The notes: generated from the sequence alone by a model not told the origin. A stretch of DNA of 64,000 nucleotides from Chloroflexota bacterium (GCA_026707285.1 JAPOXD010000023.1:1-64000); one strand, 5' to 3'. Positions 35,228-45,561 are shown, counted from the stretch's first letter. Numbers and translations are program-made.

Positions 35228-35559
35228 CACTCGTCCAGTGGTTCGTTGCAGCTCTTGCAGTGGCGGATTCGCGCCCCGCGACGGCCCACACGAATTCCAA
35301 TCCGGGAACGCGTGTCGCAATGCTGGCAGACCAGCATGACGTTCGAGGCGTCGAGCGGGGCGTTGAACTCAATGATACCGGCCCGCTGCCCAATGGCACG
35401 CGGCTTGGTGTGCCGCTTTCGCACATTGATGGCCTCGACCACGAGCTGACCCGTCTCCGGCACGACGCGTTCGACGACGCCTTGGCGGCCCTTGTCACGC
35501 CCGGTGAGCACCTCGACGGTGTCACCCTTGCGGAGCCGAAATCGGTGCGGGCCGGCCAT
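35227..35559 (-). CDS. rplX: 50S ribosomal protein L24
   Basis: 110 residues. RLRKGDTVEVLTGRDKGRQG carries the KOW motif; the C-terminal part has Cys pairs (CQHC and CKSC) that may bind zinc. ATG at 35559, 2 bases after rplN. Confidence 0.96.
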   Translation of the reverse strand: MAGPHRFRLRKGDTVEVLTGRDKGRQGVVERVVPETGQLVVEAINVRKRHTKPRAIGQRAGIIEFNAPLDASNVMLVCQHCDTRSRIGIRVGRRGARIRHCKSCNEPLDE

Positions 35560-35561
35560 GC

Positions 35562-35927
35562 TCAGAGCACCTCGGGCGCCAGCGACACGATGCGCATGAA
35601 GCGCCGCTCGCGCAGCTCGCGCGCCACGGGGCCGAAAATGCGTGTGCCACGCGGCGCCGTGCCGTCCAGGACGACGGCCGCGTTGTCGTCGAATCGAATT
35701 CGCGATCCGTCGACGCGTCGGTATTCCTTCGCCACGCGCACGACCACCGCCTGCACCACGCTGCCCTTCGGCACGGCGCTGTTGGGCGCGGCCTGCTTGA
35801 CGCTGGCCACCACCACGTCGCCCACGCCGGCGTACTTCCGGCCGGAACCGCCGAGCACGCGGATGCACATGATCTCGCGCGCGCCGCTGTTGTCGGCGAC
35901 CTTGAGTCGGCTCTGTTGCTGAACCAT
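35562..35927 (-). CDS. rplN: 50S ribosomal protein L14
   Basis: 121 residues. [37 protein letters not shown] and the ending [14 protein letters not shown] are standard. Start at the ATG at 35927, 4 bases after rpsQ. Confidence 0.97.
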   Translation of the reverse strand: MVQQQSRLKVADNSGAREIMCIRVLGGSGRKYAGVGDVVVASVKQAAPNSAVPKGSVVQAVVVRVAKEYRRVDGSRIRFDDNAAVVLDGTAPRGTRIFGPVARELRERRFMRIVSLAPEVL

Positions 35928-35931
35928 GGCG

Positions 35932-36387
35932 CTAGCGCGATTCACTTTCCGGTGCGTCGGCCGCGAAATCCGCCTCGGCTTCGGCCGATGTGTCCGTAGC
36001 CGCCTCGACTTCAGTCTCGGCATTGGCCGGCGCGTCGGCAGCCGCCTGGACGTCGACTTCAGGCGCAACGTCAACCACCTGCGCGGCCTCGCTGGCGGCC
36101 TCCACGGCAGCCTGTTCTTCCTCGGTCAGCGTGGCGCGATTCACGATGCGCGTGAGCCGCCAGCGTTTGCGGCGGCTATAGGGCCGCGACGAAACGATCT
36201 CCACGACATCGCCGACGTCGCACGCGTTGTCGGCGTCGTGCGCCAGTAGTTTGCGTCGCACGCGGACCGGCTTGCGGTACAGCGGGTGCCGGCGCACGGC
36301 TTCCACCTGGACCGAGATGGTCTTGTCTGTTCGGTTGCCCACCACGGTCCCGACGCGTCGCTGGCGCCGCTGGTCGTCCGAGTCCAT
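35932..36387 (-). CDS. rpsQ: 30S ribosomal protein S17 with long acidic C-terminal tail
   Basis: 151 residues. The OB-fold core occupies the first 85 residues ([58 protein letters not shown]). The remaining 66 residues are almost only Ala, Glu, Asp, Val and Thr, for example [20 protein letters not shown]. Ordinary S17 ends near residue 85-90. The tail is in frame with no break and is probably disordered. ATG at 36387 sharing one base with the rpmC stop. Confidence 0.95.
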   Translation of the reverse strand: MDSDDQRRQRRVGTVVGNRTDKTISVQVEAVRRHPLYRKPVRVRRKLLAHDADNACDVGDVVEIVSSRPYSRRKRWRLTRIVNRATLTEEEQAAVEAASEAAQVVDVAPEVDVQAAADAPANAETEVEAATDTSAEAEADFAADAPESESR

Positions 36388-36608
36388 CACGCGTCCTCTT
36401 CCACGGCGACGGCTCCGACAAGCTCGCGCTCACGCTGCACGGTCATGACTTGCGCAATGTCGCGCCGCAGCTCGCGCAGCCGCGAGGTCGCGGTGAGCTG
36501 TAGCGTCGCATGCTGCAGGCGCAGCCGGAACAACTCTTCCTTCGCCTCTCGGCGTCGGGTTTCCAAGGCATCGGGATCGAGCGCCCGAATCTCTGCCAGA
36601 TCAGCCAA
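36387..36608 (-). CDS. rpmC: 50S ribosomal protein L29
   Basis: 73 residues from a TTG at 36608 that overlaps the end of rplP by 8 bases; no ATG or GTG lies in a fitting place. The two-helix core is [20 protein letters not shown] and [19 protein letters not shown]. It lies near the tunnel exit in the ribosome. Confidence 0.9.
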   Translation of the reverse strand: MADLAEIRALDPDALETRRREAKEELFRLRLQHATLQLTATSRLRELRRDIAQVMTVQRERELVGAVAVEEDA

Positions 36609-37026
36609 CGACGACCTCGCGATTTCGGGTGATGACGCGGGTTGCCACGGAAATCTTGTGCGACGCGAGTCGCATGGCTTCACGGCCGAGCTCTTCCTCG
36701 ATGCCCGCGATTTCAAATAGCACGCGACCGGGCTTCACCACGGCCACCCAGTGGTCCACGGCGCCCTTGCCGCTCCCCATGCGCGTCTCCGCCGGCTTGG
36801 CGCTGACCGGCTTATCCGGAAAGAGTCGAATCCACACCTGGCCGCCGCGGTGGATGGCGTGGGTGATGGCGCGTCGCGCCGCCTCGATCTCGCGGCTGTC
36901 GACCCAGCCGGCGCTGAGCGCCTGCAGCCCGACTTCGCCAAATTGCAGGTCGTTGCCGCGCGCGGCGCGGCCGCGCCGCCGGCCTCGGTGAGCCTTGCGG
37001 AACTTGGTGCGCTTGGGCATCAACAT
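36601..37026 (-). CDS. rplP: 50S ribosomal protein L16
   Basis: 141 residues. [40 protein letters not shown] and [20 protein letters not shown] are diagnostic. ATG at 37026, the usual MLMPKR start. Confidence 0.97.
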   Translation of the reverse strand: MLMPKRTKFRKAHRGRRRGRAARGNDLQFGEVGLQALSAGWVDSREIEAARRAITHAIHRGGQVWIRLFPDKPVSAKPAETRMGSGKGAVDHWVAVVKPGRVLFEIAGIEEELGREAMRLASHKISVATRVITRNREVVVG

Positions 37027-37030
37027 GACG

Positions 37031-37780
37031 CTAGTTGCCTCTCGGGGCGCGTCGACCGCCCATCCCCGTCCGGCCCACGCGGCCGGCCAGCATGTCGGCC
37101 GTGTCGCTCAGCGCGTCGCGGCGATGGATCCACGCCTTGACGCCGATACGCCCTTGCGCCGTGCGAGCTTCCGTGAAGCCGTAGTCGATGTCGGCGTCGA
37201 GCGTCTGCAGCGGCACCGTGCCGCTGAGCTCGAATTCGGTCCGCGCCATCTCGCGCCCGCCCAGGCGGCCGCTCACCATGACCTTCACGCCCAGAGCGCC
37301 GGCGCGCATGCTGCGCTCGGCGGTGACCTTCATGGCTCGCCGGAAGGACACCCGGCGTTCCAGTTGCTCGGCCACGTTGCGCGCCACCAGGAATGCGTCC
37401 AGCTCGGGCTGCCCGATCTCCTGGACGTCCACGACGGTTCGCTTTTTCGTGTGCAGCTCCAGCAGGCGCTGGATCTCCTCACGGTTGCTTCCCCCGCGAC
37501 CGATCACGATGCCCGGTCGCGCCGTGTGAATGATCACGCGCAGCTGGCTGACCTGGCGTTCGATTTCGATGCGCGACACGCCGGCGCCGAATCCGCGCCG
37601 CCGTCCGCCGCGGCGTTGATCGCGCCGACCGGGCGGGTTGTCCAGGAACTGCCGCACGATCTTGCGAATCTGGAAATCCTCGGCCAGCAGCGCGGTGTAG
37701 TCGCGGTCGGCGTACCACGTGCTGAGCCAGCGCTTCGTGTATCCGAGGCGATAGGCGATTGGGTGAACTTTCCGGCCCAT
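37031..37780 (-). CDS. rpsC: 30S ribosomal protein S3
   Basis: 249 residues. [18 protein letters not shown] at the start, the KH domain with [20 protein letters not shown], and [14 protein letters not shown] basic insert ([15 protein letters not shown]) lies after residue 50. Forms part of the mRNA entry helicase. Confidence 0.97.
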   Translation of the reverse strand: MGRKVHPIAYRLGYTKRWLSTWYADRDYTALLAEDFQIRKIVRQFLDNPPGRRDQRRGGRRRGFGAGVSRIEIERQVSQLRVIIHTARPGIVIGRGGSNREEIQRLLELHTKKRTVVDVQEIGQPELDAFLVARNVAEQLERRVSFRRAMKVTAERSMRAGALGVKVMVSGRLGGREMARTEFELSGTVPLQTLDADIDYGFTEARTAQGRIGVKAWIHRRDALSDTADMLAGRVGRTGMGGRRAPRGN

Positions 37781-37782
37781 GC

Positions 37783-38121
37783 TTATTCGCTTTCGTCGTC
37801 CACGACGACGGTGATGTGGGCGGACCGCTTCCGATAGAACCCCGGGCGCCCGCGAGCTTTGGCACGGTAGCGCTTCAGCGAGGGCCCTTGATCGACGCGA
37901 ACGTCCCGCACGACCAGGCTCTCGCGCTCCAGACCGTAGTTGTGCTCGGCGTTCGCCAATGCCGATTTCAGCACCTTGGCAATCTCAAACGCCGCGCGCT
38001 GTGGCAGGTGCGCCAGCGTCGCCAGGGCGACCTCCGGGCGCAATCCCCGAACCTCGTTGGCCACGAGGCGCGCGCGTCTCGGCGCCATGCGCACGTACTT
38101 GGCCGTTGCCCACACTTGCAT
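37783..38121 (-). CDS. rplV: 50S ribosomal protein L22
   Basis: 112 residues. VWATAKYVRMAPRRARLVAN, ALANAEHNYGLERESLVV and KARGRPGFYRKRSAHITVVV are typical; the long hairpin lines the exit tunnel. ATG at 38121. Confidence 0.97.
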   Translation of the reverse strand: MQVWATAKYVRMAPRRARLVANEVRGLRPEVALATLAHLPQRAAFEIAKVLKSALANAEHNYGLERESLVVRDVRVDQGPSLKRYRAKARGRPGFYRKRSAHITVVVDDESE

Positions 38122-38125
38122 GCGC

Positions 38126-38431
38126 CTAGCGTGCTCCCTGCTGCTGCGCCGCCGCCGCCGCCGCGCGCGACCCGGCCTGGCTGTGGCTGCGATAGGTGCG
38201 AGTGGGCGCGAACTCGCCGAGGCGATGGCCCACCATGTTCTCCGTGACGTACACGGGCACGTGGCGTCGACCGTCATGCACGGCGATGGTGAGCCCAACC
38301 ATTTCCGGATGGATCACGCTTGCCCGGCTCCAGGTGCGAATGACCTGCTTCTGCCGGCTGCGGCTGGCCTCGGCCACACGCTTCTCCAGCTTGGGGTCGA
38401 TGTACCAGCCTTTTTTCGAGCTTCGTGACAT
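38126..38431 (-). CDS. rpsS: 30S ribosomal protein S19
   Basis: 101 residues. [39 protein letters not shown] and [20 protein letters not shown] identify it. The last 20 residues form an Ala/Gln-rich tail ([14 protein letters not shown]). Confidence 0.96.
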   Translation of the reverse strand: MSRSSKKGWYIDPKLEKRVAEASRSRQKQVIRTWSRASVIHPEMVGLTIAVHDGRRHVPVYVTENMVGHRLGEFAPTRTYRSHSQAGSRAAAAAAQQQGAR

Positions 38432-38437
38432 GCTGCC

Positions 38438-39268
38438 CTATCTCCTGCGGCGTCGAATGATATAGCGATCGCTGCGGCGCCGCCCGAGGCGGGTTCGTCG
38501 CCCTTGGGCCGGCTTGCCCCACGGCGTCTTCGGGCCGGGGAGTCCCACCGGGGCCTTCCCCTCGCCGCCGCCGTGGGGATGGTCGCGCGGCGTCATGGCC
38601 GAGCCGCGCACCTGCGGCCGGCGGCGGCGCCAGCGAATGCGCCCGGCCTTGCCGGCCGATTGATTGCTGTGATCCTGGTTCCCAACGCGGCCCACGGTAG
38701 CCATTCCGGCCAGCGGGACCTGCCGCATCTCGCCCGACGGCATCCGCAGCGTGGCCAGACCGCGGTCCTTGGCCATCAACTGTCCGCCCATGCCGGCGCT
38801 GCGAATCAGCTTGGCGCCGCCACCGGGCACCAGCTCCACGGCGTGCACCTCGGTTCCCGCCGGCATATCCGCCAGGCGCATGGCATTGCCCACGCGCGGC
38901 TCGGCCGTTGGCCCCGACACTACTTTGGCGCCTACCCGCAGGCCCTGCGGCGCCAGGATGTAACGCTTCTCGCCGTCGGCATACACCAGCAACGCGATGT
39001 GGGCCGAGCGGTTGGGGTCGTATTCGATGCTCGTGACGGTTGCGGGCACACCCGGCTTGTTGCGGCGCCAGTCAATCACGCGGTAGCGCCGCTTGGCCCC
39101 GCCGCCGCGGTGACGCACCGTAATGCGCCCCTGGTTGTTGCGTCCGGCTCTCTCGGTCAGCGGTCGCAGCAGCGGCTTGTGCGGCTTGGACTCGGTCACT
39201 TCCTCGTGATCGACCGACACGTAGCCCCGGCGCCCCGGAGAAGTCGGATCGTAGGTGCGAAGTCCCAT
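38438..39268 (-). CDS. rplB: 50S ribosomal protein L2
   Basis: 276 residues. [20 protein letters not shown], the peptidyl-transferase-near His in [15 protein letters not shown], and a very basic ending ([14 protein letters not shown]). Normal length. Confidence 0.97.
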   Translation of the reverse strand: MGLRTYDPTSPGRRGYVSVDHEEVTESKPHKPLLRPLTERAGRNNQGRITVRHRGGGAKRRYRVIDWRRNKPGVPATVTSIEYDPNRSAHIALLVYADGEKRYILAPQGLRVGAKVVSGPTAEPRVGNAMRLADMPAGTEVHAVELVPGGGAKLIRSAGMGGQLMAKDRGLATLRMPSGEMRQVPLAGMATVGRVGNQDHSNQSAGKAGRIRWRRRRPQVRGSAMTPRDHPHGGGEGKAPVGLPGPKTPWGKPAQGRRTRLGRRRSDRYIIRRRRR

Positions 39269-39270
39269 GC

Positions 39271-39558
39271 CTAGGTTCCCGGATAGATGTCGATGGCGTG
39301 CCCCTCGGCGAGGGTCACGATGGCCTTGCGCTTGGAGGATCGGTGGCCGGTAAACCGCCCGAACCGCCGCGGCTTGCCGCGGAGATTCATGACGTTCACG
39401 TTGGTAACGTCCACGCGAAACAGGGCCTCGACGGCTTCCCGAATCATGTGCTTGGACGCCGTGGGATGCACTTCGAACACGTACTTGCGATCCTCCACGA
39501 GCGTGGTCGATTTCTCCGTCACCACCGGTCGAATCACGACGTCCCCGGGATCAGCCAC
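39271..39558 (-). CDS. rplW: 50S ribosomal protein L23
   Basis: 95 residues from the GTG at 39558, which overlaps the rplD end by 8 bases. [20 protein letters not shown] and [20 protein letters not shown] are the motifs. Docking site for trigger factor and SRP at the tunnel exit. Confidence 0.95.
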   Translation of the reverse strand: MADPGDVVIRPVVTEKSTTLVEDRKYVFEVHPTASKHMIREAVEALFRVDVTNVNVMNLRGKPRRFGRFTGHRSSKRKAIVTLAEGHAIDIYPGT

Positions 39559-40156
39559 TGTGGACGCCCCGCAGGATGTCGAGCGCGGCGTCGGTCGCCA
39601 CGACATGGTCGGCCGCGGCGACATCCATGAACCCCACGGCATCGGCGCGCTCCACCGTCACGCCCGGAATGTTGCGTGAGGATCGCCGGAGCGCCTCGGG
39701 CGGTTCGGTATCGAGCAGCAGCAAACGTCCGGCCAAACCGGCGTCCGCCAGCCAAGCCGCGCGTTCCTTGGTCTTGGGCGAATCTCCCCAGGCCTCGACG
39801 CGATGCACGCGGTCGGCCTGCGCCTTTTGCGCCAGCAGGCTGCGCAGCGCCTCGCGCCGCTCGCGACGACTGAGCCGGCGCCGAACGGTGCGTGGACGGG
39901 GGCCAAACGTGACGGCGCCGCCCCGCCGTTGTCCGGCGGACGCGCTGCCGGCGCGCGCGCGTCCCACGCCTTTTTGGCGGTAGAGCTTCTGCGCGCTCGC
40001 CGTGACCTCACCACGCGTCTGCGTGCTGCTCGTGCTTTGCCGACGGCGCTGCGCGCCGACCACGGCCGCCCGACGCAGCAACTCGTCCCGCGCTCCGGGC
40101 TCGCCGAACAGATCCGTTTCGACCGGCGCGATCGGCGCCACGTCCTTGGCAGCCAT
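39551..40156 (-). CDS. rplD: 50S ribosomal protein L4
   Basis: 201 residues. TRGEVTASAQKLYRQKGVGR and GQRRGGAVTFGPRPRTVRRR cover the tunnel loop; the C-terminal part has SRNIPGVTVERADAVGFMDV. In E. coli L4 controls the S10 operon; no leader for that is seen here because the operon is continuous with tuf. Confidence 0.96.
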   Translation of the reverse strand: MAAKDVAPIAPVETDLFGEPGARDELLRRAAVVGAQRRRQSTSSTQTRGEVTASAQKLYRQKGVGRARAGSASAGQRRGGAVTFGPRPRTVRRRLSRRERREALRSLLAQKAQADRVHRVEAWGDSPKTKERAAWLADAGLAGRLLLLDTEPPEALRRSSRNIPGVTVERADAVGFMDVAAADHVVATDAALDILRGVHSG

Positions 40157-40794
40157 CAGTCTCGGCTCCCATGTCGCGACGTCGGTCGGACCGCGAGAAT
40201 CCCCTGGCGCGGACCGGGCACGGCGCCGCGCAAAACGATGTAGTTCTTTTCCGCGTCCACGTGCTCCACGCGCAGGCGCTTGGCGGTCACGCGCTTGCCG
40301 CCCATGCGGCCGGCCATGCGCATGCCTTTGAACACGCGGCTCGGCGTGGTTCCCGCGCCCACGGATCCGGGGGCCCGCTCCCGGTCGGACTGGCCATGCG
40401 TGCGCGGCCCGCCGCGAAAGTTGTGACGCCGCACGACGCCCGCAAAGCCTTTGCCTTTCGAGACGCCCGTCACGTCAACCAGGTCGCCGGGCGCGAACAC
40501 GTCGGCCCGCACTTCGGCGCCCACGTCGAGGTCGGGCGCGCTGTCGAGGCGAAACTCGCGCAGCACGCGGTAGGCCGGCGCGTCCTGCAGGTGTCCCCGC
40601 TCCGCGCGTGACAGCCGTGAGTCACGGGTCTCGTCGAATCCCAATTGCAGCGCGATATAGCCATCGCGCTCCACCGTCCGCACGTCGGTCACCGTGCACG
40701 GCCCGGCCTCGATCAGCGTCACGCCGAACGCGCGCCCGGCGTCGTCGAAATGCTGGGTCATGCCGAGCTTGCGCCCAAGAATTCCGGTGGCCAT
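40156..40794 (-). CDS. rplC: 50S ribosomal protein L3
   Basis: 212 residues. MATGILGRKLGMTQHFDDAG, VTGVSKGKGFAGVVRRHNF and GSVGAGTTPSRVFKGMRMAG are standard. TGATG coupling with rplD. Confidence 0.97.
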   Translation of the reverse strand: MATGILGRKLGMTQHFDDAGRAFGVTLIEAGPCTVTDVRTVERDGYIALQLGFDETRDSRLSRAERGHLQDAPAYRVLREFRLDSAPDLDVGAEVRADVFAPGDLVDVTGVSKGKGFAGVVRRHNFRGGPRTHGQSDRERAPGSVGAGTTPSRVFKGMRMAGRMGGKRVTAKRLRVEHVDAEKNYIVLRGAVPGPRQGILAVRPTSRHGSRD

Positions 40795-40798
40795 GACG

Positions 40799-41188
40799 CT
40801 AGGACTTCAGCTCGATGTCGACGCCGGCGGCAAGCTGCAGCCGCAGCAGCTCGTCCATCGTCTGCTGCGTCGGGTCGATCACGTCGATGAGCCGTTTGTG
40901 GGTGCGCATCTCGAACTGCTCACGCGAATCCTTGTCGATGAACGGCGATCGGATCACCGTCCACTTCTTCTTCTGCGTGGGAAGCGGGATCGGGCCCCGC
41001 ACGTCCGCCCCGGTGCGATCGGCCGCCTCGATGATGCGTCGAGCGGCGTCGTCCAGCACCTTGTGGTCGTAAGCCTTGAGGCGAATGCGAATCCGCTGTC
41101 GCGGGGCCTGTCGCCGGGCGCGCCCACTGGCCGGCCGCCCGGCCGACGGTTCGGCTGGAGTGTCGGCGGGTGCGCGTGCCTCGGCCAT
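40799..41188 (-). CDS. rpsJ: 30S ribosomal protein S10 with N-terminal extension
   Basis: 129 residues. The core [40 protein letters not shown] and [19 protein letters not shown] is normal (about 100 residues). An extra 29 residues rich in Ala, Pro and Arg ([20 protein letters not shown] and on) come first. The ATG at 41188 is 5 bases after tuf; no later start codon exists before the core. Confidence 0.95.
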   Translation of the reverse strand: MAEARAPADTPAEPSAGRPASGRARRQAPRQRIRIRLKAYDHKVLDDAARRIIEAADRTGADVRGPIPLPTQKKKWTVIRSPFIDKDSREQFEMRTHKRLIDVIDPTQQTMDELLRLQLAAGVDIELKS

Positions 41189-41193
41189 GACAG

Positions 41194-42396
41194 CTAGTTG
41201 ACGATCTTCGTCACGACGCCGGCGCCAACCGTGACGCCGCCTTCGCGAATGGCGAAGTGAACGCCGTCTTCGAGGGCCACTGGGGCGCCGAGCTTCACCG
41301 TCATCTCGATGTTGTCGCCGGGCACGCACATCTCCGTGCCTTCCGGCAGGTTGACCTCACCGGTCACGTCGGTGGTGTGGATGTAGAACTGCGGGCGATA
41401 GCCGTTGAAGAACGGGGTGTGGCGCCCGCCCTCGTCCTTGGTCAAGACGTAGACGTTCGCCATGAACTCCGTGTGCGGAGTAATTGACCCAGGAGCGGCC
41501 AGCACCATGCCGCGCTCGACCTCGTGCCGCTCGATGCCCCGGAGCAGGCAGCCGACGTTGTCGCCGGCCACGCCCGAATCGAGCGTCTTGCGGAACATCT
41601 CGACGCCCGTGCACACCCGGCGGTCCACCAGGTCGCGCATGCCCACGATGTCGACTTCCTCGCCGGGCGTGATCACGCCGCGCTCGACGCGTCCCGTCAC
41701 CACCGTTCCACGCCCCTTGATGCCGAAGACATCCTCGATGGGCATCAGGAACGGCTCGTCGACCGGGCGCTGCGGCTCCTCGAAGTAGGTGTCGATCGTG
41801 TCGACCAACTCGAGAATCGGCGCGAACTCCGGCGAGTCCGCATCTGTGCTCTCCGACTCCAGCGCATGCAGAGCGCTGCCGCGCACGATCGGCACGTCGT
41901 CGCCGGGAAACTCGTACTTGTTCAGGAGGTCGCGCAGCTCGAGCTCCACCAGCTCCAGCAACTCCTCGTCGTCAACCATGTCGACCTTGTTGAGGTACAC
42001 GACGATCGCGCCCACCTCGACCTGTCGTGCCAGCAGCACGTGTTCGAAGGTTTGCGGCATGGGCCCGTCGGGGGCGCTCACGACCAGGATGGCGCCATCC
42101 ATCTGCGCCGCGCCGGTGATCATGTTCTTGATGTAGTCGCGGTGGCCGGGCGCGTCGATGTGCGCGTAGTGCCGGCTATCGCTTTCGTACTCCACGTGAG
42201 CGATCGAAATCGTGATGCCGCGCTCGCGTTCCTCGGGGGCCTTGTCGATGGCGTCGAACGCCTCAAACTGCGCCAGGCCCTTCAGCGACAGCACTTTCGT
42301 GATGGCTGCCGTGAGCGTGGTCTTGCCATGGTCGACATGGCCGATGGTGCCGACGTTGACGTGCGGCTTCGTGCGTTCGAACTTGACTCGTCCCAT
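41194..42396 (-). CDS. tuf: Elongation factor Tu
   Basis: 400 residues, three domains. [14 protein letters not shown] (P-loop), [12 protein letters not shown] (switch I), NKVDM (G4) and RGSALHALE (G5). The switch II segment reads [18 protein letters not shown] at 81-98, where bacterial EF-Tu nearly always has DCPGHADY; the Ala and Arg match archaeal and eukaryotic EF-1A. The catalytic His85 is kept. The domain II and III sequence is clearly bacterial, so this is a tuf gene and not a transferred EF-1A. Delivers aminoacyl-tRNA to the ribosome. Confidence 0.98.
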   Translation of the reverse strand: MGRVKFERTKPHVNVGTIGHVDHGKTTLTAAITKVLSLKGLAQFEAFDAIDKAPEERERGITISIAHVEYESDSRHYAHIDAPGHRDYIKNMITGAAQMDGAILVVSAPDGPMPQTFEHVLLARQVEVGAIVVYLNKVDMVDDEELLELVELELRDLLNKYEFPGDDVPIVRGSALHALESESTDADSPEFAPILELVDTIDTYFEEPQRPVDEPFLMPIEDVFGIKGRGTVVTGRVERGVITPGEEVDIVGMRDLVDRRVCTGVEMFRKTLDSGVAGDNVGCLLRGIERHEVERGMVLAAPGSITPHTEFMANVYVLTKDEGGRHTPFFNGYRPQFYIHTTDVTGEVNLPEGTEMCVPGDNIEMTVKLGAPVALEDGVHFAIREGGVTVGAGVVTKIVN

Positions 42397-42437
42397 TCGC
42401 TGCGTGCTCCTGATGCGCTGGCCATGCGGCCCCGCGC

Positions 42438-44507
42438 CTAGACTCCTGTCAGAACTTCCTGTCCCGTCCCGGCCCCCGGCCGGACGGCGTAGTGTGAAAA
42501 CTCCATCGAAAACGTACCCCGGCCCTGAGTGGCCGAGCGTAACGCACTAGCGTACCCAAACATTGTGGCCAGCGGTACTTCGGCGCGAATTACGCTTGAT
42601 CCGCCCCTCGGCTCGGTCCCCTGGACGTCGCCCCGCTTGGACAGCAGGCCCGCCAGCACGTCACCCACGTATTCGTCGGGAATCACGACGTCGACGGCCA
42701 TCACGGGCTCGAGGACCGCGGTTCCTGATCGTCGCAGGGCCTCTTCCACCGCCCACGCTCCGGCGATCTCAAAGGCAAGCTCGGATGAGTCCACCTCGTG
42801 GAACGAGCCGTCGACGATGCGGATCCGCACGTCGATGACCGGGTAGCCCTGGAGCCCCCCCGTCAGCGCGCGTCGCACCCCGCGCTCCGCCGCCGGCAGG
42901 AAGCTGACCGGGATTGCGCCGCCCACGATGCGCGTCTCGATCTCGACGCCCGCACCCGGCTCCAGCGGCTCGAGCTCGACGACCACGTGGCCATATTGCC
43001 CGCGCCCGCCGGTCTGGCGGATGAAGCGGCCCGGCGCCTGCACGGCCCGCACGGGGCGTTCGCGATAGGCCACCTGCGGGCGGCCCACGTTGGCGCCGAC
43101 GCGAAACTCGCGCAACAGGCGGTCCACGATCACTTCGAGGTGCAACTCGCCCATGCCGGCAATCAGCGTCTGGCCCGTTTCCTCGTCGCTTCGCACCTGG
43201 AAGGTCGGGTCCTCGTCACCGAGCTTGCCCAGCGCGGTGATGATGCGGTCTTGGTCCGCGCGGCTCTTGGGCTCGATGGCGATGGTCACGACCGGGTCGG
43301 GGAAAGTGATCGATTCCAGCAGCACGGGATGCGCCGGGTCGGCCAGCGTGTCGCCGGTGCTCACGTCGCGCATGCCAACGGCGGCGACGATATCGCCGGG
43401 CACGATGGGGTCCTTGATCTCCTCGCGCTTGTCGGCGTGCATCCGGAGCACCCGGCTCAGGCGTTGCCGCTTGCCCGTCCCAACGTTGAGAACGGTGGTG
43501 CCGGGCTCGATCCGCCCCGAGTAGACCCGAAAGTACGCCAGCTTGCCCGAATGCGGGTCCGCCACCATCTTGAATGCCAGCGCCGCGAACGGCGCGTCTT
43601 CCGACGCCCCGCGCTCGAGTGTTTCGTCGGTCGCGGGATCGATGCCGCGAACCGGCGGCACATCCAGCGGCGAGGGCAGGTAGCGCACCACGGCGTCGAG
43701 CACCGGCTCGATGCCCCGGTTGCGCAACGCGCTGCCAAACAGCACCGGCACCAGCAGCGACTCAATGGTCCCGCGCCGCAGCGCGGCGATCATCGCCCCG
43801 GCGTCGACGTCTTCGTCGTTCAGGTAGAGCTCGGCGATGTGGTCGTCGAATTCGCTCAGGGCTTCGAGCAGTTGCATCCGCGCCACGACCGCCACTTCGG
43901 CCAAATCGTCCGGAATGTCCTCGACCGAGGGCTGGGCCACAGCATCGCTGGGCCACACGATGGCCTGCATCTCGATGAGATCGACCACGCCCTGAAACTC
44001 CTGCTCGCGGCCGATGGGAAGCTGCACCGGAACCGGATTCGCCCCCAGCCGCTCACGGATCGAGCGGACCGCCGCGTCGGGGTCGGCCCCTACGCGATCC
44101 ATCTTGTTGATGAAGGCCACGCGCGGCACGTCGTACTTATCGGCCTGGCGCCAGACGGTTTCGGACTGCGGCTCCACGCCATGCACGGCGTCGAAAACCA
44201 CCAGCCCGCCATCGAGGACGCGCAGCGAACGCTCGACCTCGGCCGTGAAATCCACGTGTCCGGGCGTGTCAATGATGTTGATGCGCCGGTCCTGCCAATA
44301 GCAGGTCGTGGCCGCCGCGACGATGGTGATGCCGCGCTCGCGCTCCTGGGCCATCCAGTCCATTTGGGTCGTGCCGTCGTCGATGACGCCGATGCGATGG
44401 ATGCGCCCCGTATAGAAGAGGATGCGCTCGGTGGTGGTGGTCTTGCCGGCATCGATGTGGGCGATGATGCCGATGTTGCGAGTTTGCGCGATGTCAGATT
44501 CGGACAT
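42438..44507 (-). CDS. fusA: Elongation factor G
   Basis: 689 residues. G domain with [50 protein letters not shown] and NKMDRVGAD; domains II-V follow, including [18 protein letters not shown] and [15 protein letters not shown]. Full length and normal motifs: translocase EF-G1. The ATG is 17 bases after rpsG. Confidence 0.98.
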   Translation of the reverse strand: MSESDIAQTRNIGIIAHIDAGKTTTTERILFYTGRIHRIGVIDDGTTQMDWMAQERERGITIVAAATTCYWQDRRINIIDTPGHVDFTAEVERSLRVLDGGLVVFDAVHGVEPQSETVWRQADKYDVPRVAFINKMDRVGADPDAAVRSIRERLGANPVPVQLPIGREQEFQGVVDLIEMQAIVWPSDAVAQPSVEDIPDDLAEVAVVARMQLLEALSEFDDHIAELYLNDEDVDAGAMIAALRRGTIESLLVPVLFGSALRNRGIEPVLDAVVRYLPSPLDVPPVRGIDPATDETLERGASEDAPFAALAFKMVADPHSGKLAYFRVYSGRIEPGTTVLNVGTGKRQRLSRVLRMHADKREEIKDPIVPGDIVAAVGMRDVSTGDTLADPAHPVLLESITFPDPVVTIAIEPKSRADQDRIITALGKLGDEDPTFQVRSDEETGQTLIAGMGELHLEVIVDRLLREFRVGANVGRPQVAYRERPVRAVQAPGRFIRQTGGRGQYGHVVVELEPLEPGAGVEIETRIVGGAIPVSFLPAAERGVRRALTGGLQGYPVIDVRIRIVDGSFHEVDSSELAFEIAGAWAVEEALRRSGTAVLEPVMAVDVVIPDEYVGDVLAGLLSKRGDVQGTEPRGGSSVIRAEVPLATMFGYASALRSATQGRGTFSMEFSHYAVRPGAGTGQEVLTGV

Positions 44508-44524
44508 GGTGCTTCGGGCTCGGA

Positions 44525-44995
44525 CTAAAACGCGTAAATGGCGAATGCGCGATTCGCCTCGGCCATGCGATGCATCTCTTCACGGCGGCGCACCGCTCCG
44601 CCCTGTCCGGAAGCCGCATCGAGAAGCTCAAAGGCCAGTCGCTCGCGCATCGAGCGGCCGCCTCGCGCCCGAGCCGAGCTGATGAGCCAGCGCACGGCCA
44701 GGGAGTATCGCCGGTCGCCGCGGATTTCGACCGGCACCTGATATGTCGCGCCGCCAACACGGCGCGGCTTGACCTCGATCTGTGGCATGACGTTGCGAAT
44801 GGCCTCCTCGAAGGCGTCGAGCGCCGGCGTCCCGCTCCGCTCCTCGACGAGGTCGAAGGCGCCGTAGACGATGGCCTGCGCCTTGGCCTTGTAGCCATGG
44901 CGCATCAGCTTGTTGATAAAGCGCTCCACCGTCCGGTTGTTGTACTTCGGATCGGGTGCGGTCATTCGCCGCTCGGGGCGCTTCCGGCGAGGCAT
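44525..44995 (-). CDS. rpsG: 30S ribosomal protein S7
   Basis: 156 residues. [40 protein letters not shown] and [20 protein letters not shown] (here RREEM) are typical. AGGAGAT is 9 bases before the ATG. The 93-base gap to rpsL contains a small hairpin (GCTCCCGTGGAGC) but no clear promoter. Confidence 0.97.
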   Translation of the reverse strand: MPRRKRPERRMTAPDPKYNNRTVERFINKLMRHGYKAKAQAIVYGAFDLVEERSGTPALDAFEEAIRNVMPQIEVKPRRVGGATYQVPVEIRGDRRYSLAVRWLISSARARGGRSMRERLAFELLDAASGQGGAVRRREEMHRMAEANRAFAIYAF

Positions 44996-45088
44996 GCTGT
45001 TGGATCTCCTGGTTAGTGGGGGTGGCCGCGGGTTCCAGTCAGCCGTAGGCGATGCGACGCCAACGATTGCTCCACGGGAGCGCTGACC

Positions 45089-45502
45089 CTATGCGCCGCG
45101 CCTGGTGCCGTACTTCGACCGCCCTTGCTTGCGATTCTCGACGCCCGTGGCATCCAGAGGTCCTCGTACGACGTGATAGCGCACGCCGGGAAGGTCCTTG
45201 ACGCGTCCGCCGCGAATCAGGACGACCGAGTGCTCCTGGAGTTGGTGACCTTCACCCGGAATGTAGGCCGTGACCTCCATCCCGTTCGACAGTCGAACCC
45301 GCGCCACCTTCCGCAGGGCCGAGTTCGGCTTGCGCGGCGTGACGGTGCGTACCAGCGTGCACACGCCGCGCTTCTGGGGCGCCCCGCGCGTGCGCACCAT
45401 GCGCCGCCGCAGCCCGTTGTAGGCGAAGTGCAGCGCAGGCGCCGTCACTTTGCGACGTGACTTGCGCCGACCCTTGCGAACAAGCTGGTTTATCGTTGGC
45501 AC
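45089..45502 (-). CDS. rpsL: 30S ribosomal protein S12
   Basis: 137 residues. [14 protein letters not shown] at the N terminus, [20 protein letters not shown] in the centre and [20 protein letters not shown]. Two oddities. Position 57, equal to Lys43 of M. tuberculosis S12, is Arg; a Lys-to-Arg change at that place gives streptomycin resistance in studied bacteria. An insert of about 14 residues ([16 protein letters not shown]) lies between APAL and APQKRG. Its 5' side holds a terminator-like hairpin after rpoC. Confidence 0.97.
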   Translation of the reverse strand: MPTINQLVRKGRRKSRRKVTAPALHFAYNGLRRRMVRTRGAPQKRGVCTLVRTVTPRKPNSALRKVARVRLSNGMEVTAYIPGEGHQLQEHSVVLIRGGRVKDLPGVRYHVVRGPLDATGVENRKQGRSKYGTRRGA

Positions 45503-45535
45503 ACGACCACCAAGGTCTGTTGAACTAGGGGCACG

Positions 45536-45561
45536 GCAAAACAGGGCGCACTCCGGCGCCC
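45536..45561 (-). terminator. Terminator-like hairpin between rpoC and rpsL
   Basis: On the minus strand GGGCGC (45561-45556) and GCGCCC (45549-45544) form a perfect 6-base stem with a 6-base loop, followed by TGTTTTGCC. The short T run makes it a weak terminator or attenuator, which would lower the rpsL transcript relative to rpoBC. Confidence 0.4.

Noticed and set aside
42798-44528. Open frame of 576 codons opposite fusA
   Set aside because: Antisense reading of a conserved gene; no recognisable domain.
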